A stretch of DNA of 33,253 nucleotides from Sphingobium chlorophenolicum (GCF_000722875.1 NZ_JFHR01000056.1:1-33253), one strand, 5' to 3'. Shown: positions 7,967 through 16,346, numbered from the stretch's first letter. The notes: generated from the sequence alone by a model not told the origin. Numbers and translations are program-made.

Positions 7967-8859
7967 GACCGCGCTCCCTTTTCCGATCCGGTCGTCGCCT
8001 TGATGGACTGGCGCGCCTGCGACCATTGCTCGTCCGACCATGAGCGCAGCGCGGAGAAATTGCCGCCCGTCGCCTGATAATCGCCGCCGTCGATGGCGAT
8101 GACCTGGCCATTGATATATTCAGCGCCGGGATGCAGCAGGAACGCTGCCAGATTGGCGAGTTCCGGCATCCGCCCTACCCTGCCCATTGGATTGCCGCTC
8201 ATGTCGGCATAGGCGTCGTCGCCCTCGTTCGGCCGCAGGCGCTTCGTCATCCCCTCGGTCGGGAAAGGCCCCGGCGCGATGGCGTTGAAGCGTATGCCCT
8301 TTCCGCCCCATTCGACGGCCAGCGACTGCGTCATCGACGCGACCCCGGCCTTGGACATGGCCGAGGGGACCACGAAGGGGCTGCCGTTCCAGACCCAGGT
8401 GGTCACGATGGATACCACGGACGCGGAATGCCCCCCGGCGATCCAGCGCTTGCCGAATTCCAGGGTCGTCAGGAACGATCCCCGGAAGACGATGTTCGCG
8501 ATGGCGTCGAAACCGCGTGGAGAAAGGTCTTCGGTGCGGCTGATGAAATTTCCGGCGGCGTTGTTGATGAGGCCGGTCGGGCTGCCGAACGCTTCCCAGA
8601 CCTGATCCGCCATCTGCGCGATGGAATCGGCGTCGCGAATGTCGCACGCGACCGGCAACACTTCGCCGCCATGGACAGCCATCAGACTGTCCGCCGTCTC
8701 GCGCAGAACATCTTCCCGGCGACCGGCGATGGCCACCCTGGCGCCCAGGATGAGGAGCGCTTCCGCCATCTCCTTCCCCAGCCCGGTTCCCCCGCCGGTG
8801 ACCACGATGCTGTGGCCGGACAGAAGGTCGGTGCGAAACATGAGGTCTTCGAGGCGCAT
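7963..8859 (-). CDS. SDR family oxidoreductase, 2,4-dienoyl-CoA reductase-like
   Basis: The 298-residue protein starts at 8859 behind a GGGAGGGA ribosome site. The Rossmann motif is TGGGTGLG (21-28). INNAAGNFISRTEDLSP, FVVPSAMSKAGV and SLAVEWGGKGIRFN match the mitochondrial-type 2,4-dienoyl-CoA reductases closely. Those enzymes reduce dienoyl-CoA with NADPH. The Ser-x3-Lys pair of that family is present (S166, K170). The tyrosine expected some ten residues earlier appears to be tryptophan (W155 in TTWVWNGS), so catalysis may differ. It is translationally coupled to the crotonase gene that follows. A palindrome-like AACATGTT site lies about 80 bases upstream. Confidence 0.88.
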   Translation of the reverse strand: MRLEDLMFRTDLLSGHSIVVTGGGTGLGKEMAEALLILGARVAIAGRREDVLRETADSLMAVHGGEVLPVACDIRDADSIAQMADQVWEAFGSPTGLINNAAGNFISRTEDLSPRGFDAIANIVFRGSFLTTLEFGKRWIAGGHSASVVSIVTTWVWNGSPFVVPSAMSKAGVASMTQSLAVEWGGKGIRFNAIAPGPFPTEGMTKRLRPNEGDDAYADMSGNPMGRVGRMPELANLAAFLLHPGAEYINGQVIAIDGGDYQATGGNFSALRSWSDEQWSQARQSIKATTGSEKGARS

Positions 8860-8934
8860 GCAGATTCCCTCCCGCGCGGCGGCGGATCATGCCGCCGCCC
8901 ATGGGCAGGCCCTATATGTCGCAGGGCCATTTTC

Positions 8935-8948
8935 TGCAACATGTTCTT
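8935..8948. promoter_or_regulatory. Candidate operator TGCAACATGTTCTT
   Basis: This site shares the 8-base core AACATGTT and 10 of 14 positions with the perfect palindrome at 10504-10517. It lies just upstream of the dienoyl-CoA reductase-like SDR and touches the last codons of the TetR gene. It is a plausible binding site for that TetR protein. Confidence 0.4.
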
Positions 8949-9690
8949 ATTTTTTTCTGAAGCTGCTCGAACTTTTCAGCAGTTCTCGCGCACTGGCGAC
9001 CTGCGCGTCGATCATCGTTCGCGACCCGTGCAGATCCATGTAAAGCGCCCGCACAGCCTTCCTCGCATCGCCCTTCGTGACGCCTCCCAGATAAGAGAGC
9101 ACCGCATCCATGCGCGTCGTCACATAGGCGTCGTCGTCCAGATTTTCCGCCTGCCATTCCTGCACATGCGCGTAGGACAAAGCCGCGAGATTGACGGCCA
9201 CGCGGCTGAGGTCGACATTTTTCTCCAATTGCCGCGACGCCCGCAGCTCGCCGAGCCATGGCAGGTACGGCCGCCCGGCGATGGACACGAGCGCGGCACG
9301 CAGGTTCGACGGAGAAGAAGGCGAAAAATAAAGCGCGGCGACGGCCCGGACATAGGCGGGAATGGACAGGTTCCGCACGATCGTCGCGAATTCCCGCTCC
9401 AGCACGCCGTCGAAACTGTGCGGCGCGTGCCGGAAGGTCACATTGCGGTGGAAATCCTCAAAATATTGGGAAATCGCCAGCGCGATCACATTTTCCTTGT
9501 TGCCGAAGGCGTTGTAGAGGGTGTTCGGCGCGACGCCCGCCCGCTCGCACAGTTCCCTGACGCTGAAGCCGTCGACCTGGCCGCGCCCGATCAGCTTGCT
9601 GGCTTCGGTCAATATCCGCCGGCGGCGCTCGAACATCGCCGGGCTGCTGCTCGACATGCCCGCGACCGCATAGAGTTCCGAATCCTTCAT
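8947..9690 (-). CDS. TetR family transcriptional regulator
   Basis: The 247-residue protein starts at 9690 (GGGGAAGGC ribosome site). The TetR-type helix-turn-helix is at about 43-62 (SVRELCERAGVAPNTLYNAF), followed by NKENVIALA. The long C-terminal ligand domain is not assignable. It follows a PaaG-like crotonase gene with an 11-base gap and precedes the SDR-crotonase pair, all leftward. AACATGTT-core palindromes lie in front of both flanking transcription units, so it probably controls this acyl-CoA block in response to an acyl-CoA or its precursor (inference). Confidence 0.92.
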   Translation of the reverse strand: MKDSELYAVAGMSSSSPAMFERRRRILTEASKLIGRGQVDGFSVRELCERAGVAPNTLYNAFGNKENVIALAISQYFEDFHRNVTFRHAPHSFDGVLEREFATIVRNLSIPAYVRAVAALYFSPSSPSNLRAALVSIAGRPYLPWLGELRASRQLEKNVDLSRVAVNLAALSYAHVQEWQAENLDDDAYVTTRMDAVLSYLGGVTKGDARKAVRALYMDLHGSRTMIDAQVASARELLKSSSSFRKK

Positions 9691-9700
9691 GCCTTCCCCA

Positions 9701-10480
9701 TCAGGCGCCGATAAAGCCGGGCGTCCGCTTCGCCAGAAACGCCGCCACCCCTTCCCTATGATCGGCCGTGCGTCCAGCCTCGAATTGAAATTGCCTTTCC
9801 AATCGCAACGCCTGCTCGAAATCCAGGCCGTCGCTTTCCCATGACAGGCGCTTGATCAGATGCAGGGCGACGGTCGGCCCGGTCGCCAGCCCGGTCGCGA
9901 AGGCGAAAGCGTCCGAAAGCAAAGCATCACCAGCGCTGACCGAATTGACGAGACCGGCGGCCAGCGCGTCGGCGGACGACACGCGTTCACCCGCCATCAT
10001 CATCTTCGCGGCGCGCAGCCGCCCGATGGCGCGGACCAGCAGATAGGCCGACCCGCCGTCCGGAACCAGGCCGATATGCCGGAACGCCTGGTAGAAATAG
10101 GCCGATTCCGCCGCGATGACATGATCGCTGACCAACGCCATGGAAAATCCTATGCCCGCCGCAACTCCGTTGACGGCGGCGACGATGGGCAGCTTCAGGT
10201 CGCGCATCCTCAGGATCAGCGGATTATAATGCGTCTCCAGCAGCAGGCCCGCATCATAACCCTCCGCCGCCGGATCGACATCGCCGCCCGACAGGTTGGC
10301 GCCGGAGCAAAAGCCCCGGCCGCTGCCCGTCAGGATCACCGCCCTCGCCTCCCGCTCGGCGCGGTCCAGCGCCGCCATCAACTGTTCGACCATGTCGGCC
10401 GACAGGGCGTTCAGCGTCTTCGGATCGTTCAGGGTGAGCGTGGCGACATCGTCGCGGCAGGCATAGTCGATCAGATTCAT
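9701..10480 (-). CDS. Crotonase superfamily protein, PaaG-like
   Basis: The protein has 259 residues from the ATG at 10480. Oxyanion-hole motifs are GRGFCSGANL and NGVAAGIGFSMAL. The glutamates of classical hydratases are missing (S113 and F133), while GLVPDGG (D141) matches the single-aspartate site of PaaG-type enzymes. In those, one Asp shuttles protons in isomerisation of ring-derived or unsaturated acyl-CoAs. It is therefore a probable acyl-CoA isomerase rather than a hydratase. It lies divergent from the acyl-CoA dehydrogenase gene, with a perfect palindrome in the shared promoter region, and is followed by tetR. Confidence 0.88.
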   Translation of the reverse strand: MNLIDYACRDDVATLTLNDPKTLNALSADMVEQLMAALDRAEREARAVILTGSGRGFCSGANLSGGDVDPAAEGYDAGLLLETHYNPLILRMRDLKLPIVAAVNGVAAGIGFSMALVSDHVIAAESAYFYQAFRHIGLVPDGGSAYLLVRAIGRLRAAKMMMAGERVSSADALAAGLVNSVSAGDALLSDAFAFATGLATGPTVALHLIKRLSWESDGLDFEQALRLERQFQFEAGRTADHREGVAAFLAKRTPGFIGA

Positions 10481-10503
10481 CGCTGCGCTTTCATCAATTT
10501 TAT

Positions 10504-10517
10504 TGAAACATGTTTCA
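10504..10517. promoter_or_regulatory. Perfect palindrome TGAAACATGTTTCA in a divergent promoter
   Basis: This 14-base perfect palindrome lies between the leftward PaaG-like crotonase gene (start 10480) and the rightward acyl-CoA dehydrogenase gene (start 10579). A related site occurs at 8935-8948. It is a probable operator for the TetR protein at 8947-9690, able to control both directions. Confidence 0.6.
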
Positions 10518-10578
10518 TTTTTCCATATGGCACGGATCGTCACGAGGCGCAATTGGCGCCGCATCGCGAGAGGATTTC

Positions 10579-11742
10579 ATGACGCCGCTCTCCATTCCCA
10601 AGCCCGACTTCCTGGCCGACAGCGAATTCGAGATGTTCGAGGACAGCGTGGCCCGCTTCCTGGACACCCACGCCTCCCCCGAAACCGTCCAGTCCTGGCG
10701 CGAAGAGGGCATCGTTCCCCGCAGCTTCTGGGAAAAGGCGGCGGAGGCCGGGCTGCTGGGCCTGTCCACCTCGACCGAATATGGCGGCGTCGGCGGGGAT
10801 TTCCGCCACGAGGTCATATTGATGGAGCAGATCGGCCGACGCGGCATAGAGGGGTGGGACGTCACCCTGCACAACGCCATCGTCGCCCCCTATATCGAAA
10901 CCTACGGCACTGAGGAGCAAAAGCAGCGCTGGCTGCCGAAGATCGCGTCGGGGGAATATATCACCGCCATCGCGATGACGGAGCCGGGCGCGGGGTCCGA
11001 CCTTCAGGGCGTCAAGACCACGGCGAAAAAGGAAGGCAATCAATATACGATCAACGGATCGAAGACCTTCATCACCAACGGCCAGAACGCCAATCTGGTC
11101 GCGGTGGTCGCCAAGACCGATCCGGCGCTGGGCGCGAAGGGCATTTCCATCGTCATGGTCGAAACGGATGACGCGCAGGGTTTCGAGCGCGGCCGGAATT
11201 TGGACAAGATCGGGCGCGACTGCGCCGACACTTCGGAGCTTTTCTTCAACGATGTGCGGGTGCCCACATCGAACCTGCTGGGTCCGGAGGAAGGAAAGGG
11301 TTTCTTCCAGCTCATGGAGAAACTGCCGCAGGAACGGCTGATCCTGGCGGTGCAGGCTGCGGCCGCGATGGAATATATCCTACGCATCACCGTGGACTAT
11401 GTGCGTGAGCGCAAGGCCTTCGGCAAGGCGGTCATCGACTTCCAGAACACGCAGTTCAAGCTGGCCGAATATAAGACGCAGGCCACCATCGCCAAAGTCT
11501 TCGTGAACCATTGCGTATCCCTCCACATCAAGGGAGAGCTGGACAGTGCGACGGCGTCGATGGCGAAATATTGGGTGTCGGACGCGCTGTGGGAAGTGGT
11601 CGACGGGTGCCTCCAGCTTCATGGCGGCTATGGCTATATGAGCGAATATCCCATTGCCCAGGCATTCAAGGATGCCCGCATCAACCGCATCTATGGCGGC
11701 ACCAATGAAATCATGAAGCTGCTCATCGCGCGCACACTCTGA
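10579..11742 (+). CDS. Acyl-CoA dehydrogenase, long-chain (LCAD)-like
   Basis: The 387-residue flavoprotein starts at 10579 behind GAGAGGA. An upstream in-frame ATG at 10510 lies inside the operator palindrome and is rejected. Motifs are AMTEPGAGSDLQGVKTTA, FITNGQNA, YVRERKAFGK, LHGGYGYMSEYPIAQAFKDAR and IYGGTNEIM. The C-terminal half resembles mammalian LCAD over a long stretch. In medium-chain enzymes the catalytic Glu is in YEGT; here that residue is Gly, and Glu appears in LPQERL (E252), which is the LCAD/isovaleryl arrangement. It would introduce an alpha-beta double bond and pass electrons to ETF. It is first in a rightward unit with an SDR and an EthD-like protein. Confidence 0.94.
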   Translation: MTPLSIPKPDFLADSEFEMFEDSVARFLDTHASPETVQSWREEGIVPRSFWEKAAEAGLLGLSTSTEYGGVGGDFRHEVILMEQIGRRGIEGWDVTLHNAIVAPYIETYGTEEQKQRWLPKIASGEYITAIAMTEPGAGSDLQGVKTTAKKEGNQYTINGSKTFITNGQNANLVAVVAKTDPALGAKGISIVMVETDDAQGFERGRNLDKIGRDCADTSELFFNDVRVPTSNLLGPEEGKGFFQLMEKLPQERLILAVQAAAAMEYILRITVDYVRERKAFGKAVIDFQNTQFKLAEYKTQATIAKVFVNHCVSLHIKGELDSATASMAKYWVSDALWEVVDGCLQLHGGYGYMSEYPIAQAFKDARINRIYGGTNEIMKLLIARTL

Positions 11743-11747
11743 CGGGC

Positions 11748-12533
11748 ATGGACGTCGAAACGCTCTTCAGGCTGGACGGCAAGGTGGCGCTGGTGACCGG
11801 CGCCTCCTCCGGTCTGGGCGCGATGATCGCGGAAGGGTTCATCCGGTCGGGCGCCCGCGTCTATATTTGCGGGCGCAAGATGCAGCCTCTTGAAGCGCTT
11901 GCGGAACGGCTGGATGTTCTTGGTCCCTGCATTCCCATCGCCTGCGACATTTCGTCGGAGGAGGATCGGGCCGCGCTGACATCTGCCATCGCGGCGCGGG
12001 AAAGCGAACTCCACATCCTTGTCAACAATGCCGGGACGTCCTGGGGAGCGCCGCTGGATGATTTTCCTTCAAAGGGTTTTGAGAAGGTTCTGGGCCTGAA
12101 CCTGACGGCTCCCTTCTTCCTGATACAGGCGCTGCTTCCCCAACTTCGTGCGGCGGCGCGGGAAAGCGATCCGGCGCGGATCATCAACGTCAGTTCGATC
12201 GACGGCTTGCGGCCGCCCGAAAGGGAGAGCTATTCCTATTCCGCCAGCAAGGCGGGGCTGATCATGCTGACCCGCCATCTCGCCCGACGACTGGCGGCGG
12301 AGCATATTTCCGTCAACGCCATCGCGCCCGGCCTGTTCGAAACGCCCATGACGGATTTCATATTCGATCCCTCGCACCCCCTGCATGAACCGCCGCCGGA
12401 CCTGCCGCTGGGGAACCGCGCGGGACGAAGCGAGGATATCGCCGCTGCTGCCATCTATCTGGCGGCCCGCGCCGGGGCGCACCTGACCGGCGTCACCCTG
12501 CCCGTCAGCGGCGGCGAGGCGACGGCCCAATGA
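11748..12533 (+). CDS. SDR family oxidoreductase
   Basis: The 261-residue protein starts five bases after the dehydrogenase stop. It is a classical SDR: cofactor motif TGASSGLG (17-24), NNAG (93-96), INVSSIDG (146-153) and catalytic Y164-x3-K168 in YSYSASKAG. After the second strand CGRK suggests NADP rather than NAD. Its likely role is oxidation or reduction of a 3-hydroxyacyl-CoA or alcohol formed in the same pathway, since it follows an acyl-CoA dehydrogenase. The exact substrate is unknown. Confidence 0.92.
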   Translation: MDVETLFRLDGKVALVTGASSGLGAMIAEGFIRSGARVYICGRKMQPLEALAERLDVLGPCIPIACDISSEEDRAALTSAIAARESELHILVNNAGTSWGAPLDDFPSKGFEKVLGLNLTAPFFLIQALLPQLRAAARESDPARIINVSSIDGLRPPERESYSYSASKAGLIMLTRHLARRLAAEHISVNAIAPGLFETPMTDFIFDPSHPLHEPPPDLPLGNRAGRSEDIAAAAIYLAARAGAHLTGVTLPVSGGEATAQ

Positions 12534-12573
12534 TGCAACCCAACATAATATCTACAACCGGAGAGGAATTCCC

Positions 12574-12942
12574 ATGATCAAATTCGTCGCGACCGTCTGG
12601 CGGAGACCGGACCTGACACCCGAACAGTTCACCGAACGGTGGCGCGAGGGTCATGCCGAACTGATGAGGCGGCTGGCGCCCACGCTCAACATCGTCCGCT
12701 ATGTCCAGACGCACGGGATCAAGGATGAATTGCTGGACAATGCCCTGGCCGGACGCGGATGGCTGTCCCCGCCGGACGGCATTGCGGAAGTGTGGTGGGA
12801 ATCGCATGAGGCGATGATCGCTGCCCTGTCGACTCCCGAAGGCCAGGCCGCCAACGCCGCGCTCGCCGCCGATGAAGCGGAATTTTGCGACATGAGCAAA
12901 ATGAGCGGCTTCCTGTCCCGCGAAATAACGGTCGTGGGCTGA
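12574..12942 (+). CDS. EthD domain-containing protein
   Basis: The 122-residue protein has an excellent ribosome site (GGAGAGGAATTCCC). The N-terminal pattern IKFVATVWRRPDLTPEQFTE, RWREGHAEL and IVRYVQTH is that of EthD-type dimeric alpha-beta barrel proteins. Relatives accompany oxygenases and degradation pathways, with mostly unproven roles such as small-molecule binding or decarboxylation of intermediates. It is third in the rightward unit after the dehydrogenase and SDR. Confidence 0.82.
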   Translation: MIKFVATVWRRPDLTPEQFTERWREGHAELMRRLAPTLNIVRYVQTHGIKDELLDNALAGRGWLSPPDGIAEVWWESHEAMIAALSTPEGQAANAALAADEAEFCDMSKMSGFLSREITVVG

Positions 12943-12962
12943 AAGCAACCGGCGTCCAGCGA

Positions 12963-12991
12963 TTGACACTGTCCACCACTGATCATATGAT
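12963..12991 (+). promoter_or_regulatory. Sigma-70-like promoter of the SDR operon
   Basis: TTGACA (12963-12968), a 17-base spacer and TATGAT (12986-12991) form a near-consensus promoter in front of the SDR at 13100. The -10 element lies within the 18-base operator palindrome, so binding there would block RNA polymerase. Confidence 0.7.
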
Positions 12992-12995
12992 CAGT
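12978..12995. promoter_or_regulatory. Operator site 1 of the ACTGATC regulon (perfect palindrome)
   Basis: ACTGATC-ATAT-GATCAGT is an 18-base perfect palindrome covering the -10 element of the promoter for 13100-14209. Six further intergenic sites with the same 7-4-7 layout occur in the window. Confidence 0.75.
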
Positions 12996-13099
12996 TATAA
13001 ATCTGCGTCCGGTAAATGGGAAGAGCGGACAAGGCCGCCCATTTTATCGGAATGCCGTCCGGCAACGCGGCCCGCTGCGAAAAATATGGGGAGAAGGAT

Positions 13100-13855
13100 A
13101 TGAGCTTTGGGCTTGAGGACAAGGTCGCCATCGTAACCGGCGGCGCCAGCGGCATAGGCGAGGCGAGCACACGCCGCCTGATCTCCGCCGGGGCAAAGGT
13201 CTGCATCGTAGACATGGACGGCGACGCCGCCGAAAAGCTGGCGGGCGAGATCGGGTCGCGGGCGACGGCCATCGTCGCGGACATTTCCGACGCCGCCGAT
13301 GTCGAGCGCGCCACGCAGGCCGCCCTGTCGGCATTCGGCAGGATCGACCTTCTCCACAGCAATGCCGGCATCATCGGTGAACCAGGCCCCATAGCCGGGG
13401 CGAGCGCCGCGAATTTCGACCGCGTATTTTCCGTCAACGTCCGCAGCGCCGTCCTGATGATCGGGGCGGTCGTTCCGGAAATGCGGCGGCAAGGCGGCGG
13501 GTCCATCGTGATCACGGCGTCGGTGGGCGGCGTTCGCCCTTCCCCCGGCCTGGGCATCTACGCCGCTTCGAAGCTGGCCCTCGTCGCGCTCGCGAAGACC
13601 GCCGCCGTCGAGCTTGGCGTCGATAATATCCGCGTCAACGCCATCGCCCCCGGCCTGACCGACACGCCCGCCTTCCGCGCCACCCGGCAGATCCCGGCGG
13701 GCGAGGATGAGGGGATATTCGACAATGTCGCCCTGCCCCTCGGCCGGGTCGGCTCTCCTGCCGAGGTGGCCAATATGGTGGCCTGGCTCTTCGGAGACGA
13801 GGCAAGTTACGTGACCGGCGGCCTTTATCATGTCGACGGCGGTCTGGGCATTTAA
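13100..13855 (+). CDS. SDR family oxidoreductase
   Basis: The 251-residue protein starts at 13100 behind GGGGAGAAGGAT. It is a classical SDR: TGGASGIG (13-20), acidic D38 in VDMDGD (suggesting NAD), SNAG (87-90), S141 and Y154-x3-K158 in YAASKLA, and a C-terminal DGG. It probably oxidises a hydroxyl group (hydroxyacyl-CoA, alcohol or dihydrodiol), but the substrate is not determined. It is the first gene after a promoter carrying the perfect operator palindrome, and a small barrel protein follows after 18 bases. Confidence 0.92.
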   Translation: MSFGLEDKVAIVTGGASGIGEASTRRLISAGAKVCIVDMDGDAAEKLAGEIGSRATAIVADISDAADVERATQAALSAFGRIDLLHSNAGIIGEPGPIAGASAANFDRVFSVNVRSAVLMIGAVVPEMRRQGGGSIVITASVGGVRPSPGLGIYAASKLALVALAKTAAVELGVDNIRVNAIAPGLTDTPAFRATRQIPAGEDEGIFDNVALPLGRVGSPAEVANMVAWLFGDEASYVTGGLYHVDGGLGI

Positions 13856-13873
13856 GCAAGAGGAACCCGACGC

Positions 13874-14209
13874 ATGGCGCGCTACATCATTCTGGCCTTC
13901 ACCAATCCGATCGAGGGCCGGGAAGCGGAATATCATCATTGGTACGACACAATCGCCGTCCCCGCCTACAAGACGATCCCAGGTCTGGTCCATCACGGGC
14001 GGTATCGCATTGCCGATGTTCCCAAACATTATGACTTCGCCCGCGACAGCGAATGGCAATATTGCTCGCTCTATTCTTTCGAGACCGACGATTATGAGGA
14101 TTTCGCCGCCAATGCCGGGGCAGCGCTCGCGGCGGTGAAGGAATATTCCTTCTCGGACACGATAGACAAAGCGAGCTTCTTCGAACCGACCTTCGTGCAA
14201 ATGGACTGA
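13874..14209 (+). CDS. Small EthD/DUF4286-like alpha-beta barrel protein
   Basis: The 111-residue protein starts 18 bases after the SDR stop. The N-terminal strand ARYIILAFTNP, then EYHHWYDTIAVPAYKTIPGLVHHGRYRI, and a second strand QYCSLYSFET resemble dimeric alpha-beta barrel (EthD-like) proteins that accompany catabolic operons. I cannot assign a reaction. It is probably cytoplasmic, since no signal or membrane segment is visible. Confidence 0.75.
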   Translation: MARYIILAFTNPIEGREAEYHHWYDTIAVPAYKTIPGLVHHGRYRIADVPKHYDFARDSEWQYCSLYSFETDDYEDFAANAGAALAAVKEYSFSDTIDKASFFEPTFVQMD

Positions 14210-14248
14210 TCCGTCCTAAAGCTTGATTTGAGCGCTATATGCCCACGT

Positions 14249-14310
14249 GCTCCTGCGAAGGCAGGAGCCTAGTTCCGACGTCTGGACTGGGTTCCTGCCT
14301 ACGCAGGAAC
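14249..14310. repeat. Paired CCTGC/GCAGG hairpin repeats in a convergent gap
   Basis: Two perfect hairpins occur: GCTCCTGC-gaag-GCAGGAGC (14249-14268) and GTTCCTGC-ctac-GCAGGAAC (14291-14310). They sit between convergent genes, so they may end both transcripts. Their CCTGC/GCAGG core recurs at 21220-21254. Confidence 0.6.
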
Positions 14311-14320
14311 ATGATTCAAC

Positions 14321-15118
14321 TTAACGCCTTGCAAGCAGCGCCGCTATCGCATCGCGCTGATCCGGGCCGCCTATGAGCTTCTGCTGCTCTTCCGACTCCG
14401 CTTTCAGAATGGCGGCGATGGAGCCGGAGCCTAGATTAACCAGGCGCTTGGCGGCGCGCATCGCGGCGGGGCTGGACCGGGCGATGGCGCCCGCCATGTC
14501 CAGCGCGGCCGCAAGCGGATCAGGCGAGAGGCGCGTCGCGATGCCCATCGCCCTCGCCTCCTGTCCATCGAACTCTCGCCCCGTATAGAGGACATCGCGC
14601 AGATCGTCGTCGCGCATCAGGGCAGGCAGCAGCGCCATGGCCCCCATGTCGGGCACCAGCCCCCAACGCATTTCGAACAGTCCAAGCCGCGCATCGGGCG
14701 CGACGATGCGGATGTCCGCCCCCAGCGCAATCTGCAAACCGCCGCCAAAGGCGACGCCATGGACGGCGGCGATCACCGGCACGTCCAGCGACCGCCATCC
14801 CGTGGCGACATGCTGCGGCAGGTTGGCGTCGCCATGCGTCCGCTCTGCAAGATCGGTGGGGATGCCGCTGGGGCGCTCCCCGGCCTGCATCTGCGCGAAC
14901 ATCGCCTTGTCCAGCCCGGCGCAGAAGCCGCGCCCCTCCCCCGACAGAACCACCGCATGCGCGCCTGAATTGGGGATTGCGGCAATCGCCTCCGCCAGCG
15001 CATCGAACATGGGGCCGTCCAGCGCGTTCAATTGCTCCGGACGCGCCAGCCGGACGTCCGCGACCCCCTTGTCGAGGCGGAGAGTGACCCGATCCCTGAA
15101 GATGCGGACGTCGGCCAT
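14321..15118 (-). CDS. Crotonase (enoyl-CoA hydratase/isomerase) superfamily protein
   Basis: The 265-residue protein starts at 15118, seven bases after the thiolase stop. Oxyanion motifs are GRGFCAGLD and HGVAFGGGLQIALGADIR. Compared with rat hydratase, the first catalytic Glu is Q129, the second Glu is kept (E149 in LFEMRWG), and an Asp follows in LVPDMG (D156). A single-acid arrangement suggests an isomerase or an unusual hydratase. It is last in the leftward unit of FAH-family hydrolase, ligase, thiolase and crotonase. Confidence 0.87.
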   Translation of the reverse strand: MADVRIFRDRVTLRLDKGVADVRLARPEQLNALDGPMFDALAEAIAAIPNSGAHAVVLSGEGRGFCAGLDKAMFAQMQAGERPSGIPTDLAERTHGDANLPQHVATGWRSLDVPVIAAVHGVAFGGGLQIALGADIRIVAPDARLGLFEMRWGLVPDMGAMALLPALMRDDDLRDVLYTGREFDGQEARAMGIATRLSPDPLAAALDMAGAIARSSPAAMRAAKRLVNLGSGSIAAILKAESEEQQKLIGGPDQRDAIAALLARR

Positions 15119-15125
15119 GGCCCGG

Positions 15126-16298
15126 TCAGAGCCGTTCGACGATGGTCACATTGGCGACGCCGCCGCCCTCGCACATGGTCTGCAGGCCATAGCGGCCGCC
15201 CCTTGCGCGCAAGGCGTGGATAAGCGTCGCCATCAGCTTCGTCCCCGAAGCGCCGAGCGGATGGCCGAGCGCGATGGCGCCGCCATTGACGTTCAGCTTC
15301 GCCGGATCGGCACCGACAGCCTTCAGCCAGGCGAGCGGCACGGACGCGAACGCCTCATTCACTTCATAAAGGTCGATGTCGCCGATGGTCAGGCCTGCGC
15401 GTGAAAGGGCGCGGCGGGTCGCCTCCAGCGGCTCTTCCAGCATGATGACCGGATCGCCGGCGGTGACGGTCAGATTATGGATGCGGGCCAGCGGCGTCAG
15501 CCCGTGCGCCTTCAGCGCCTTTTCGTTGACGATCAGCACGCCCGACGCGCCGTCGCAAATCTGGCTGGCGTTGGCGGCGGTGATCGAACCGCCTTCCTCC
15601 AGCGTCTTGACTGACCCAATCGCCTCTATCGAAGCGTCGAAACGGACGCCCTCATCGACCCGGTGGAGCGCCGGGCCGTCCGGCGTATCGACCGGAACGG
15701 GCAGGATTTCCGCGTCGAACGCGCCCGCTTCGACGGCGGCGGCGGCGCGGCGGTGGCTTTCCAGCGCATATTCATCCATTTGCGCGCGGGAAAAGCCATG
15801 CTTGTCCGCGATCATCTGCGCGCCCTTGAACTGGCTGAATTCGGGGACGGAATAGCGATCCAGCACCCGCTTGCTCCACGGCCCGGTGCCCATGCCCGCC
15901 TGCGCGTAGAGGTTGACGCTGGAATACATGGGGACGCGGCTCATAATCTCCACGCCCGACGCGATGACCACATCCTGCGTGCCCGACAGGACCGCCTGGG
16001 CGGCGAACTGGATCGCCTGCTGCGACGATCCGCACTGGCGGTCGATGGTCACGGCCGGAACCGTCTGCGGCAGGCGCGAGGCCAGCACGGCGTTGCGGCC
16101 GAGCGCGGTCGACTGCTCGCCGCCCTGGGTGACGCAGCCCATGATCACATCCTCGACAGCGGCGGGGTCTATGCCCGTCCTGTCCAGCAGGCCGTTCAGA
16201 ACCTCCGCGGCCAGATCATTGGGGTGCCAGGTTGAAAGCTTGCCGTTGCGACGGCCGCCGGCCGTGCGGATTGCATCGACAATATAGGCTTCTGCCAT
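15126..16298 (-). CDS. Thiolase family protein (acetyl-CoA acetyltransferase)
   Basis: The 390-residue thiolase carries all catalytic residues: C89 in IDRQCGSS, H346 in AIALGHPLGASG and C376 in TMCEGGG. The start at 16298 has AAAAGGACC upstream. Placed after an acetoacetyl-CoA synthetase-type ligase, it could cleave acetoacetyl-CoA to two acetyl-CoA, but it could equally act on longer 3-ketoacyl-CoAs. It is the second thiolase of the window and is clearly different from the one at 189-1379. Confidence 0.93.
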   Translation of the reverse strand: MAEAYIVDAIRTAGGRRNGKLSTWHPNDLAAEVLNGLLDRTGIDPAAVEDVIMGCVTQGGEQSTALGRNAVLASRLPQTVPAVTIDRQCGSSQQAIQFAAQAVLSGTQDVVIASGVEIMSRVPMYSSVNLYAQAGMGTGPWSKRVLDRYSVPEFSQFKGAQMIADKHGFSRAQMDEYALESHRRAAAAVEAGAFDAEILPVPVDTPDGPALHRVDEGVRFDASIEAIGSVKTLEEGGSITAANASQICDGASGVLIVNEKALKAHGLTPLARIHNLTVTAGDPVIMLEEPLEATRRALSRAGLTIGDIDLYEVNEAFASVPLAWLKAVGADPAKLNVNGGAIALGHPLGASGTKLMATLIHALRARGGRYGLQTMCEGGGVANVTIVERL

Positions 16299-16346
16299 GA
16301 AATGGTCCTTTTGAGAGGGTGGAAACAGGGAATATGGGTGGAAGGA

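Noticed and set aside
10510..10578. Upstream ATG extending the acyl-CoA dehydrogenase by 23 residues
   Set aside because: The ATG lies inside the operator palindrome, lacks a ribosome site and adds residues unlike the family; the ATG at 10579 has GAGAGGA in front and gives normal length.
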